Source: an uncultured Prevotellaceae bacterium
GTDB lineage: Bacteria > Bacteroidota > Bacteroidia > Bacteroidales > Bacteroidaceae
Direction of reading: 5' to 3'
NCBI GenBank assembly: GCA_900318815.1
Contig: ONMA01000004.1
Coordinates: forward strand, 1-64,000
DNA length: 64,000 nucleotides
Below are positions 52,164 to 60,788 of this stretch, piece after piece. The notes under the pieces were generated by a model. That model saw nothing but the letters and a program-made list of their open reading frames with translations, was not told the DNA's origin and searched no databases. Position 1 is the stretch's first letter. The number at the start of each line of letters is the position of its first letter. The position numbers and the translations under genes are program-made.

Positions 52164-54263
52164 ATGAAAAAAGTTATCATCAGCTTGTTGGCCGTTGTCG
52201 GCGCACTTGCCATCGTCTTCATCCTCTTTATGGTGGGTACGATATGGGTCATGAATTCCGAGTCGATGAAGGACAAACTGCTTGGTCAGGCCACGGAACT
52301 GCTCTCGGAGAAACTGGAGACCCAGGTGGGTATCGACAGTGTCCGGGTGGGCTTAACCGACGGCATCCGTCTCTTTGGCGTCGCTATTGAGGATCAGCAC
52401 CAGCGGAAGATGTTGCAGATAGACCAGATGGATGCCAAGGTAGGCATGACCAAGCTGCTGAACAAGGAGGTGAGCGTCGACAAGTTGGAGATAAGCGGCG
52501 TGAAGGTACATCTCTATAACCCGTCGCCCGACTCCATACCCAACTACCAGTTCCTGCTCGACCTCTTCAAGCCCAACGAGAACAAGGTGAAGACACCCAA
52601 GGACGACTCGGCCAAGGTCTCCACGCTGTCCAACTTCAAGGAACTGTCGGTGCATGATGTCGAGGTGATTTATAATGACATGCCCTTCCACCTGCAGCAC
52701 CTGGAATACAAGCGATACAAGGACGGCATCATGGTGCATGCCGAGCAGGTGTCGGCCCAATTTGAGCGCGAGTCGAAGAAAGGCCCTGTGGCCACGGAGA
52801 TGATGGTGGGCTGCCTGACCTACATGGAGAGTGGCGACGTGCGCCAGCTGACCGTTGACAGCCTGCGCTACAAGACCGACAACCACAAGCTGCACAAGCG
52901 TTCGGGTCGTCCTAAGCGGGGCTACTTCGATGCAGGCCATTTAGACGTGGTGGCCAACTTGCGGATGAGCATCCTGCAGGCCGACAAGGACAGTCTGGTG
53001 GCCGTCATCACCCAGGGCGACGTCAACGACCAGGCCTCGGGACTGCATATCACCGACCTGCGTTGCAAGCTCAGGAGCCATGACGGGAAGGTTCACCTGA
53101 GCAATGCCACGATAGGCATGGCTAACACGAGTCTGTCGTTTGCCGATGCCGACCTCGTGTTGCCTAACAAGAAGAAAGGAACCACCCTGCAATACAGCAC
53201 CTCTACCTTGATGGGAAAAGTGTTGCTGGCCGACATTGCTCAGCCTTTCGCTCCAGTGCTGCACACCTTCATGGAACCCCTTAACCTCGCCGCCAGGATG
53301 AGCGGCGACGATAAGCAAATCACCTTCCAGAACATCTTCGTGGGCACCACCGACAACCAACTGAAGATCAGGGCAGCTGGACAGTTGAATGGACTTGACA
53401 GTGCGCTCGCGTTCAAGGCCCATTTCGATGTCTACAGCATGATGGCTTCCGTCGGCATGCCAGAGAGAATCATCAGCCAGTTCCCCGTCAAGAAATACAT
53501 GATGGAGCAGTTGCACGAGCTGGGCAACACCTACTATACGGGCAACTTCGACCTCCTCTGGAAGAAGGAGGCGTTCCGCGGACTGCTGCGCACGCAGGTG
53601 GGCAGCATGAACTTCGACTTCGCCTTGGACGAAAAGAACAAGTATGTCTATGGCGAAGTAGAGACCGACTCCTTCATGCTGGGTCAGGCCATCAAGATGC
53701 ACGACATCGGGAAGATTGCCTGCAAGGCCGATTTCCAGTTCGACATCTCCAGGCCCAGGACGGCATTAGTGCGCACGAAGAAAGGCGGCAAGCTGCCCAT
53801 CGGACGGGTCAATGCCGAGGTCTCGGAGGTGAAGTACAAGTTCGTCAAGTTCCACAACGTGGCGGCCCATATCAACAGCGACGGTGTCGTGGCCAACGGC
53901 GGCATCAACGTGAAGGGCAAGTTCCTGGACATGCTCTGCAACTTCTCCTTTACCAGCACCACCGAGATGGAGAAGATGAAGATTAAGCCCGGCATGCATT
54001 TCCATAAACTGACCGAAGGTGCCAAGGCCGAGAATGAAGCGGAAAAACAGGAAGAGAAGGAGGCCTGGCAGCAGCAAGCCGGGGAGAAGGAGCTGAGGGG
54101 GCAGGATTTTGCTGCTGCCGAAGCCGCCGCGCTCAGCGGTTCTCCCGCTGAGACCTCCGGGAAGGAGCAGAAACGCCGGCAGAAGGCTGCCGAAAGAGAA
54201 CGGCGCCGACAGCAGAAGGCGGCTGAGAAGGAACAGAAGAAACGGCAGAAAGGAGCGCAATAA
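52164..54263 (+). CDS. AsmA-like membrane-anchored envelope protein
   Basis: This encodes 699 residues. It starts with one membrane helix (LLAVVGALAIVFILFMVGTI) followed by a long amphipathic beta sequence (LETQVGIDSVRVGLTDGIRL, VDKLEISGVKVHLYNPSPDS, LSNATIGMANTSLSFADADL), as in AsmA/TamB-type proteins that bridge the periplasm and are linked to lipid transport or outer-membrane assembly. The last 80 residues are highly charged and repetitive (KQEEKEAWQQQAGEKE, EQKRRQKAAERERRRQQKAA), an unusual coiled tail for this family. The helicase gene follows 9 bases later. Confidence 0.72.
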   Translation: MKKVIISLLAVVGALAIVFILFMVGTIWVMNSESMKDKLLGQATELLSEKLETQVGIDSVRVGLTDGIRLFGVAIEDQHQRKMLQIDQMDAKVGMTKLLNKEVSVDKLEISGVKVHLYNPSPDSIPNYQFLLDLFKPNENKVKTPKDDSAKVSTLSNFKELSVHDVEVIYNDMPFHLQHLEYKRYKDGIMVHAEQVSAQFERESKKGPVATEMMVGCLTYMESGDVRQLTVDSLRYKTDNHKLHKRSGRPKRGYFDAGHLDVVANLRMSILQADKDSLVAVITQGDVNDQASGLHITDLRCKLRSHDGKVHLSNATIGMANTSLSFADADLVLPNKKKGTTLQYSTSTLMGKVLLADIAQPFAPVLHTFMEPLNLAARMSGDDKQITFQNIFVGTTDNQLKIRAAGQLNGLDSALAFKAHFDVYSMMASVGMPERIISQFPVKKYMMEQLHELGNTYYTGNFDLLWKKEAFRGLLRTQVGSMNFDFALDEKNKYVYGEVETDSFMLGQAIKMHDIGKIACKADFQFDISRPRTALVRTKKGGKLPIGRVNAEVSEVKYKFVKFHNVAAHINSDGVVANGGINVKGKFLDMLCNFSFTSTTEMEKMKIKPGMHFHKLTEGAKAENEAEKQEEKEAWQQQAGEKELRGQDFAAAEAAALSGSPAETSGKEQKRRQKAAERERRRQQKAAEKEQKKRQKGAQ

Positions 54264-54272
54264 GGCATAGTT

Positions 54273-56459
54273 ATGGAGAAGAACAAAGAGCTGAGGCTGG
54301 CCTGGGACTTCGTGGAGAACACGGGGCGTAGCATCTTCCTTACAGGCAAGGCCGGAACGGGCAAGACAACATTCCTGAAGACCATCGTTGAGCGGTCGCG
54401 CAAGCGGCCTGTTGTGGTGGCTCCCACGGGCGTGGCAGCCATCAATGCCGGGGGTGTCACCATCCACTCCTTCTTCCAGCTGCCTTTCACGCCCTTCGTG
54501 CCGGGAACCAAGGTCGAGAGCAAGTTCGACTTCGGGCGCGACAAGCGCAAGGTCATTGCCTCGATGGACTTGCTCATCATCGACGAGATCTCGATGGTGC
54601 GGGCCGACTTGCTTGATGCCATCGACTCCGTGCTGCGACGCTTCCGCGACCATTATCAGCCTTTTGGCGGCGTGCAGCTGCTCATGATAGGCGACCTGGC
54701 ACAGCTCACGCCCGTGGTGACGCCCGAAGAGGAGCGCATGCTGAAACCCTACTACGAAACGTCCTATTTCTTCGGCTCGAAGGCTTTGCAGCAGACCGAC
54801 TACGTGACCATCCAGTTGGAGCACGTCTACCGCCAGCAGGACATGTCGTTCATCGAAATCCTGAACCAGGTGCGCCAGGGCCATCCCTCGGCTGAGACGC
54901 TGGCTGCGCTGAACACGCGCTGTCAGCCTGCGTTCATTCCCCGGCCCGAAGAAGCCTATATCCGTCTGACCACCCACAACCAGCTGGCCAATTTCTACAA
55001 TGAGTCGGAACTGCAGAAGCTGCCGGGTCGCTCGTTCCAGTTTCAGGCCGAGGTGAAGGGCACCTTCCCCGACTATTCCTATCCCACGGCACTGACCTTG
55101 GTGCTGAAGCAGGGAGCGCAGGTGATGTTTGTCAAGAACGACCCCTCGGGCAACCATCGTTACTATAACGGGCGCATAGGCCGCGTGACCTACGTGGACA
55201 AGAGCAAGATCCTGGTACTCTGCGAGGACGACCGCGATGCCATCGAGGTAGAGCCGTTAGAGTGGGAGAATGCCCGCTACACGCTGAACCCGCAGACGCG
55301 CGAGATTGAGACCGAGGTGCAGGGCACGTTCAGGCAGTACCCCCTGCGCTTGGCATGGGCCATTACCATCCACAAGAGTCAGGGACTGACGTTCGACCGC
55401 GCCATCATCGATGCCAACCAGTCGTTTGCGCCGGGGCAGGTCTATGTGGCTCTGAGCCGCTGTCGCACGCTGCAAGGGCTGGTGCTGGCTGCGCCGTTGC
55501 AGCCGCGTGCCGTCATCAGCGACGAGCGCGTCGACGACTACATCGCCCATCAGGATGCCGAGGCCCGGCGCAGCATTGAGCAGTTGCCCGCGCTGAAGCA
55601 GGAGTACGAGCGCTACCTGCTGTTGCAGCTCTTCGATTTCCGTCCGCTGCTTTTCCAGCAGGAGTCGATGGTGCGCATCTTTGCCGAGTTCTTCTATCAC
55701 AGTCATTCGTCGCTGAAGCAGTTGCACGACCAGACGCTGGCCAGCCTGCGCACACGGGTCGTGGAGGTGGCCGACAAGTGGCGGGTGCTGATGCAGACGA
55801 TGAGCATCAACCAGCTGCACGCCGACGATTTCTTAGAGCGTGTGCGACGCAGTGCGCAGTACTTTGCCGATGCGCTCAACGACATCTTTGCCCGTCCGCT
55901 GCAACTCTCGGCCGAGGTAAAGACCAACAACAAGCAGGCCATGCGGCGCATGGGCAACGCCTTGCCCGAACTGCGGCAGACGTGGATGGCGCGTCGCTAT
56001 CTGCTGATGAAGATGGCGGAAAATGGCTTCTCCGTCAATGGCTATCTGAAGGCGAAGCAGCTGTCCATGCTCGATGCCCTCGACGAGAACGCCCCGCATG
56101 CCACCCAAAAATCCCAGAGATCCCCGAAGCCCCAGAGGTCTCAGAACTCCCCGAAGCCCCAGTCCCCCAAGACCTGGGAGGTCTCGTTCCAGCTCTATCG
56201 TCAGGGGCTTGCCCCCGACCTCATTGCCCGTGAGCGCGGCCTTGCCGTGGGCACCATCATCGGCCACCTGGCCCGCTATGTCGAAACGGGCGACATCACC
56301 CTCGACGAGATAGTCCCCCCGGAGCGTCAGCAGGCCATACGCCGCATCATAACAATGACCGGTATCGAGGAGAACATCTCGGCCATCAAGGCCCTGTGTC
56401 CGCCCGATACCGGCTACGACGAGATTCGCCTCATGCTGGCCAGCATGGGAAAGAAATAG
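54273..56459 (+). CDS. Pif1/RecD-like helicase with C-terminal helix-turn-helix domain
   Basis: This encodes 728 residues. Walker A is FLTGKAGTGKTTFLKT near residue 25, followed by VVAPTGVAAINAGGVTIHSF, Walker B LLIIDEISMVRADLLDAID and, in the second core domain, AWAITIHKSQGLTFDRAII and GQVYVALSRCRTLQGL. This is the Pif1-type superfamily 1B 5'-3' helicase found widely in Bacteroidetes. A C-terminal domain (LYRQGLAPDLIARERGLAVG) looks like the HTH_40/RQC-type winged helix. Between the two (about 610-635) is a Ser/Pro/Gln/Lys stretch (SQRSPKPQRSQNSPKPQSPK) from short tandem repeats. Its stop abuts the convergent gene's stop. Confidence 0.88.
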   Translation: MEKNKELRLAWDFVENTGRSIFLTGKAGTGKTTFLKTIVERSRKRPVVVAPTGVAAINAGGVTIHSFFQLPFTPFVPGTKVESKFDFGRDKRKVIASMDLLIIDEISMVRADLLDAIDSVLRRFRDHYQPFGGVQLLMIGDLAQLTPVVTPEEERMLKPYYETSYFFGSKALQQTDYVTIQLEHVYRQQDMSFIEILNQVRQGHPSAETLAALNTRCQPAFIPRPEEAYIRLTTHNQLANFYNESELQKLPGRSFQFQAEVKGTFPDYSYPTALTLVLKQGAQVMFVKNDPSGNHRYYNGRIGRVTYVDKSKILVLCEDDRDAIEVEPLEWENARYTLNPQTREIETEVQGTFRQYPLRLAWAITIHKSQGLTFDRAIIDANQSFAPGQVYVALSRCRTLQGLVLAAPLQPRAVISDERVDDYIAHQDAEARRSIEQLPALKQEYERYLLLQLFDFRPLLFQQESMVRIFAEFFYHSHSSLKQLHDQTLASLRTRVVEVADKWRVLMQTMSINQLHADDFLERVRRSAQYFADALNDIFARPLQLSAEVKTNNKQAMRRMGNALPELRQTWMARRYLLMKMAENGFSVNGYLKAKQLSMLDALDENAPHATQKSQRSPKPQRSQNSPKPQSPKTWEVSFQLYRQGLAPDLIARERGLAVGTIIGHLARYVETGDITLDEIVPPERQQAIRRIITMTGIEENISAIKALCPPDTGYDEIRLMLASMGKK

Positions 56460-57074
56460 TCAGAAGCGGCAGCGCAGGCCGATGATGCCCATGCCTTGCT
56501 CGCCAACGCCCAGTTCTACAAAGCCGCGTATGTTGCGACTGCCTGCCTCCACACCGAGGAGCGAGGCCTGGAAATTGAATAAAACTTCGGTGTTGCTATA
56601 GTCCTCCGAACCCTTGCACTTCTCACTCTCCGAGCGGAAGGTGGCACCGACGCCTAACTTTGTGTAGATGCCCACGTTCTTCGAGCTCAGCCAGTTCAGT
56701 TTCACGGCGGGCATAACGGTAAAGAAACTGACTTTCGACTCGCCCTCCTTCTTGTCCAGGATGTACAGGTCGCGGGTGGTCTTGTTATAGGTGGCGATGC
56801 CACCGATGCCCACCATCGGAATCAGGCGATAGAAGTACTCGGCCGAGTAGGCACTGGTGTTCGATTCCTCGCCGTACTTCACGGCTCCTAATGTAGAGAT
56901 GACGACGGCGACGTTCTCCAGCGTGTTGATCCAGGTGCTGTTGGGTACGCCACCGAGTCCAATGGCCACTTCATGCTTGATTTCCTTTTCGCTTTGGGCT
57001 TTTACGCTCATTGAGTTGCCGCAGATCAGGATGGCGGCAAGCATCCATACACAAATCTTTTTCATTGCTATCAT
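56460..57074 (-). CDS. Exported beta-barrel-like protein of unknown function
   Basis: This encodes 204 residues. A signal peptide (WMLAAILICGNSMSVKAQ) precedes alternating hydrophobic strands (EVAIGLGGVPNSTWI, VGIYTKLGVGATFRSE, FVELGVGEQGMGIIGLRCRF) ending in Phe, as in small outer-membrane beta-barrels. I recognise no specific family. It converges on the helicase gene with stop codons directly adjacent. Confidence 0.65.
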   Translation of the reverse strand: MIAMKKICVWMLAAILICGNSMSVKAQSEKEIKHEVAIGLGGVPNSTWINTLENVAVVISTLGAVKYGEESNTSAYSAEYFYRLIPMVGIGGIATYNKTTRDLYILDKKEGESKVSFFTVMPAVKLNWLSSKNVGIYTKLGVGATFRSESEKCKGSEDYSNTEVLFNFQASLLGVEAGSRNIRGFVELGVGEQGMGIIGLRCRF

Positions 57075-57094
57075 TGTTATCTTTAGTAATTGTT

Positions 57095-57245
57095 AAATAA
57101 TAATTTGGGATATTTCGGGGGTGCGGGGGTACGGAGGTTCGGGGGTGCGAGGATAGATTGCACGTCCATTTTTCCGCGAAGAGTCTATCCTCGTACCTCC
57201 GTACCCTCGTACCTCCGTACCTCCGAAATCATACCATTTTATTTT
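57095..57245. repeat. GGTACG palindromic element, copy f
   Basis: The core hairpin is 57114-57228, with ATAATTTGGGATA on the left and CATACCATTTTATTTTTT on the right, the same orientation as copy c. The rest of the gap to 57424 holds the box TAATTTTG at 57371-57378 and no other gene. Confidence 0.85.
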
Positions 57246-57370
57246 TTGCATGTTACTTACTATCGTTTTGCGGTTGCAAATTTAGTGAAAACTTGGCAAA
57301 TAACGTCATGAAATAGGCCAAGAATAATGAAAAAATATACTCGTCTTACCTGTAATTCAAATTTTTTCTC

Positions 57371-57378
57371 TAATTTTG
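57371..57378 (+). promoter_or_regulatory. -7 promoter element for the 57425 operon
   Basis: TAATTTTG stands 46 bases before the ATG at 57425; no clear -33 box. Confidence 0.4.
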
Positions 57379-57424
57379 CACCGAATATTCGAATGTGTAT
57401 GCAAAACAGCAATACTCGAAGCCG

Positions 57425-58444
57425 ATGAAGAAGTTATGCGTGTTTTTTTTCCTGTTCTTAGGGTGTGTTTCCGTGCTGGCGCAAGATGCCGATGATGACA
57501 TTTGGCGCGAGGTAGACTTAGGAACGGTGGATTACAAGAAAACGAAGAACTACATGGTGCGCATCTATGGCTATTACCGCTTTACCGACGACGGCATGGC
57601 CTACTTAGGCGACCGCCAATACCAGCTGTATAAAGTCTATGAGGGCATCTGTGCGGTAGACATCCGCTACGGGCGCGACGAGGACGACGGTGCCGATGTC
57701 ATCGTAGGCCGCGACCTGGTACACCCCGACAGGCCGGGTCGCTTGATGGAGTTCTTTGAGTTGAAGCCCTATACCTTTTTGGAGAAGGCACGCCGCGACA
57801 CCAAGCACTTCACGATGGAGGAGCAGGGCGACACCATCCGTGTCTACACCAAGCTGGGGCTGGCGGGCGTAGCCGTGCGCGACACGCTGAGCAGGGAGTT
57901 GCGCATGAACTACAACGCCCTGTCGCCCGATACGGCTCTCTCGGTGAACCTGCTCATCGTCAAGGCTCATCTTTCGCATGTTGATGCCGAGGCGGTCTAC
58001 GATCTGGAGGACAGCGACGTGACCTACGTGCCGCAGGGCAAGCTGAAGCGCGTCGTGTTCGAGGGCGATATCGTTCTTTCCTCGCCCATGAAAGCCAGGG
58101 TAAGTGATGGCAGTATCGCTCTTTCCTTGTCCACGAAGAATGGGAAAAATGATGGCGATGGCAGTATTGAGGGGCCGAACATACGTGAGGAGTTCCATGA
58201 GCGCATGGAGATCTACGTGGACAGTGTGGCTTACATGACGCGCGACGAGTACCGCGCCGACAAGAGCCTCTCCAAGAAGGAGCGGCGCGAGCGCAGTGGC
58301 TACAAGGAGGCCGACATCGACCGCCTGCAGAAGAGGCTGGGCGTGCCGCCCCTGTCGGCTGCCCAGCGGGAGCGCATGGAGCAACAGCGCGACTGGGACG
58401 ATGAGTTCGAACAATGGGAAAAAACAAGTAAAACCAACAAATAA
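57425..58444 (+). CDS. Exported protein of unknown function
   Basis: This encodes 339 residues from the Met that gives a clean signal peptide (LCVFFFLFLGCVSVLAQ); an in-frame Met 10 codons upstream is possible. The mature part has no family I recognise: an acidic start (DADDDIWREVDLGTVDY), beta-rich middle and a helical charged C-terminus (DIDRLQKRLGVPPLSAAQRE). At about residues 218-250 (58070-58175) two imperfect direct copies of a 45-50 bp stretch (TATCGTTCTTTCCTCGCC and TATCGCTCTTTCCTTGTCC) make an in-frame insertion. It is followed by the 58457 gene 12 bases later. Confidence 0.65.
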   Translation: MKKLCVFFFLFLGCVSVLAQDADDDIWREVDLGTVDYKKTKNYMVRIYGYYRFTDDGMAYLGDRQYQLYKVYEGICAVDIRYGRDEDDGADVIVGRDLVHPDRPGRLMEFFELKPYTFLEKARRDTKHFTMEEQGDTIRVYTKLGLAGVAVRDTLSRELRMNYNALSPDTALSVNLLIVKAHLSHVDAEAVYDLEDSDVTYVPQGKLKRVVFEGDIVLSSPMKARVSDGSIALSLSTKNGKNDGDGSIEGPNIREEFHERMEIYVDSVAYMTRDEYRADKSLSKKERRERSGYKEADIDRLQKRLGVPPLSAAQRERMEQQRDWDDEFEQWEKTSKTNK

Positions 58445-58456
58445 AGGCAAAGCATT

Positions 58457-59320
58457 ATGAAAAAGGTATTTATGACCCTGGCCCTGCTGGGTGGCCTCTG
58501 CACCTATGCCGTGGCTGAGACCGTGAGCGATACGCTCGTGATTGAGAACGTGGACAGAGTGAAGATTGAGACGCGCGACACCGTGCAGCGCATCGTCATC
58601 AGCGGTGCGAAGGACGACCCTGATTTTCACTACGTGCAGCGCATCGCCATCCCCGACTCGTCGGCTGTGCGCCGCACCATCAAGAGCGTGAGGGACTTCA
58701 ACAAGATTACCATCAAGAAGAATGGCAAGGAGAGCAAGTTCGGCAGTTCTGTCCATGTGAACCTGGGCCTGAACACCATGCTCAGTGCCCCCGACGGCTA
58801 TGACTTCAAGATGTGGCCCTCGTTCGATTTCGGAGTGAGCCTCATGCTCGACTGGACTCCCTACGGCAAGATGAACGTATGGAGCATAGGCTTTGGCCTT
58901 GACTGGCGCAAATATCGCATGTCGAACGATACCTATTGGATGAAGACACTAAACGATGTGATGCAGCTGGCGCCCTACGGCACTTCCGTCTCGAACGCCA
59001 AGACGAGACTCAGCGTGTTCAGCCTGCAGGTGCCCCTGCTCTATACACATACCTTCGACCGGAATGAAGACTGGAAGCTTACCCTTGGCGGCATCCTCAA
59101 CTTCAACACGGGTGCCCATGCCGAGCGTCACTACAAGTCCCAGGGCGAGGTCTACGATATTGAGACACAGGCCATAGGCCAGCGTCCTGTGACCATCGAC
59201 ATTCTCGTGGCACTCGACACGCCCGTACTGCCCATCTACTGCAAGTACTGCCCCATGAAGTTCTTCAAGGACGACCGTGGCCCCAAGATGAACCAGCTCA
59301 GCATTGGTTTCTGGTTCTGA
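58457..59320 (+). CDS. Outer-membrane beta-barrel protein of unknown function
   Basis: This encodes 287 residues. A signal peptide (TLALLGGLCTYAVAE) is followed by a short beta stretch (DTLVIENVDRVKIET) and then barrel-like strands (SVHVNLGLNTMLSAPDGYDF, WSIGFGLDWRKYRMSN, LSIGFWF ending in Phe). It resembles PorT-type or generic outer-membrane barrels of Bacteroidetes. It is the middle gene of a tight three-gene run (12-base gaps) ending in the M64 peptidase. Confidence 0.7.
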   Translation: MKKVFMTLALLGGLCTYAVAETVSDTLVIENVDRVKIETRDTVQRIVISGAKDDPDFHYVQRIAIPDSSAVRRTIKSVRDFNKITIKKNGKESKFGSSVHVNLGLNTMLSAPDGYDFKMWPSFDFGVSLMLDWTPYGKMNVWSIGFGLDWRKYRMSNDTYWMKTLNDVMQLAPYGTSVSNAKTRLSVFSLQVPLLYTHTFDRNEDWKLTLGGILNFNTGAHAERHYKSQGEVYDIETQAIGQRPVTIDILVALDTPVLPIYCKYCPMKFFKDDRGPKMNQLSIGFWF

Positions 59321-59332
59321 ATTTATTGAAGA

Positions 59333-60745
59333 ATGAAACGTATTCTTCTTTTACTCTGCCTCTGTGGGATGGTCCGTCTGGCCCATGCCCAGACGTTTAG
59401 CGAGTGGTTCGACGACCGCACCTTGCGGCTCGACTATGTTTTTGCAGGAACCAACCGCCAGCAGCACATTTTCTTTGAACAGGCATACGTATCTCCGCAG
59501 TGGGCTGGCCGCAGGGCACGGCTCACGGAGATGCCTTTGCGCGGCAACGGACAGATAAGGCTGAGGGATCACGAGACGGGCCGACTGCTCTACGTGCATA
59601 CGTTCTCGACGCTGTTCCAGGAGTGGCAGGCCACCGAGGAGGCCACGCGGGTGCAGCGGGCTTTCCAGACCAGCTACAACGTGCCCATGCCGCTGAAGGC
59701 GGTCGACGTGACGGTGACGCTCACCGACTTCCATGCCAAGGTGGTGGGCGAGATGACCCACACCATCGACCCGAACGACATTCTCATCCGTCAGACCTGT
59801 GCCGCTGGTGTGCCCTTCCACTACGTGTGGAAAGGCCGCACCCTGCCCAAGGAAAAGGCGACGGCGGGCGACGACTACGGCAAGCGCAACTTCATGCCTA
59901 CCGACGGCCCGCTCGACGGTGAGCCAGACGTTGCCCACTGCATCGACCTGGCCATCGTGGCTGAGGGCTACACCCACGGGCAGATGGGCAAGTTCTACAT
60001 GGACTGTCAGCGCGTGGTCGATGCGCTCTTTGCCCATGAGCCTTTCGCCTCACTGAAGAGCCGTTTCAACGTGGTGGCCGTGGCTGCCGAGTCGGCCGAT
60101 GCCGGACCCAGCGTGCCCCATCTGCATCGCTGGAGCCGCACCCCCGCAGGCACCCACTACGACACGTTCTATTCCGACCGCTACCTCATGACGCAGGACA
60201 TCCACCGCATCTACGACCTGCTCTCGGGCATTCCCTTTGAGCACGTCATTGTCCTGGTGAACAGCGATACCTACGGCGGGGGTGGCATTTACAACCAGCT
60301 TACCGTCACGACGAGCGACCACCCGACGTTTGCCCAGGTGCTGGTGCATGAGTTTGGCCATGCCTACGGCGGGCTGGGCGACGAGTACTACTATGATGAT
60401 GCCTACGAGACGATGTATCCTTCCGATGCCGAGCCGTGGGAACCCAACCTCACGACGCTCGTCGACTTCGCCTCGAAGTGGGAGGATATGTTGCCGAAGA
60501 ACACGCCCGTGCCTACGCCCCCTGCCAAGATTCCCTATTTCCGCGACGTCAAGACCGAGGAGGAGCGTCGGCAGCTCAATGCCGCCACGCAACGTGTGGG
60601 AGTCTTCGAGGGTGGTGGCTATCAGTCGAAGGGGGTCTATCGTCCGGCGCAGGAGTGCCGCATGAAGATCAACGAGGTGCAGGACTTCTGCCCCGTCTGT
60701 TCGCGGGCCCTGACGCGCATCACCGACTTCTACACCAGCCAGTAG
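59333..60745 (+). CDS. M64-family (IgA-peptidase type) zinc metallopeptidase
   Basis: This encodes 470 residues. A signal peptide (LLLLCLCGMVRLAHAQ) is followed by a beta-sandwich N-terminal domain and the peptidase domain, beginning DLAIVAEGYTHGQMGKFYMD near residue 205. The zinc site is VHEFGHAYGGLGDEYYYDD (HExGHxxxGLxDEY) near 344, and the C-terminal CRMKINEVQDFCPVCSRAL has the two or three Cys typical for M64. Secreted M64 enzymes act on host or self proteins; the target is unknown. It is the last gene of its operon. Confidence 0.9.
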   Translation: MKRILLLLCLCGMVRLAHAQTFSEWFDDRTLRLDYVFAGTNRQQHIFFEQAYVSPQWAGRRARLTEMPLRGNGQIRLRDHETGRLLYVHTFSTLFQEWQATEEATRVQRAFQTSYNVPMPLKAVDVTVTLTDFHAKVVGEMTHTIDPNDILIRQTCAAGVPFHYVWKGRTLPKEKATAGDDYGKRNFMPTDGPLDGEPDVAHCIDLAIVAEGYTHGQMGKFYMDCQRVVDALFAHEPFASLKSRFNVVAVAAESADAGPSVPHLHRWSRTPAGTHYDTFYSDRYLMTQDIHRIYDLLSGIPFEHVIVLVNSDTYGGGGIYNQLTVTTSDHPTFAQVLVHEFGHAYGGLGDEYYYDDAYETMYPSDAEPWEPNLTTLVDFASKWEDMLPKNTPVPTPPAKIPYFRDVKTEEERRQLNAATQRVGVFEGGGYQSKGVYRPAQECRMKINEVQDFCPVCSRALTRITDFYTSQ

Positions 60746-60788
60746 CATCGTTCTCTGCTTATTATTGTTTGTTCATATTATTGTCGGA

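Noticed and set aside
52145-52390. Second start for a small gene overlapping the AsmA-like start
   Set aside because: The frame is a shadow of the AsmA-like gene, which has a membrane anchor and a promoter box at the right place.
53766-55157. Minus-strand open frame of 463 codons across the AsmA-like and helicase genes
   Set aside because: It spans two plus-strand genes with clear motifs; its translation has low-complexity Leu/Phe runs and no start context.
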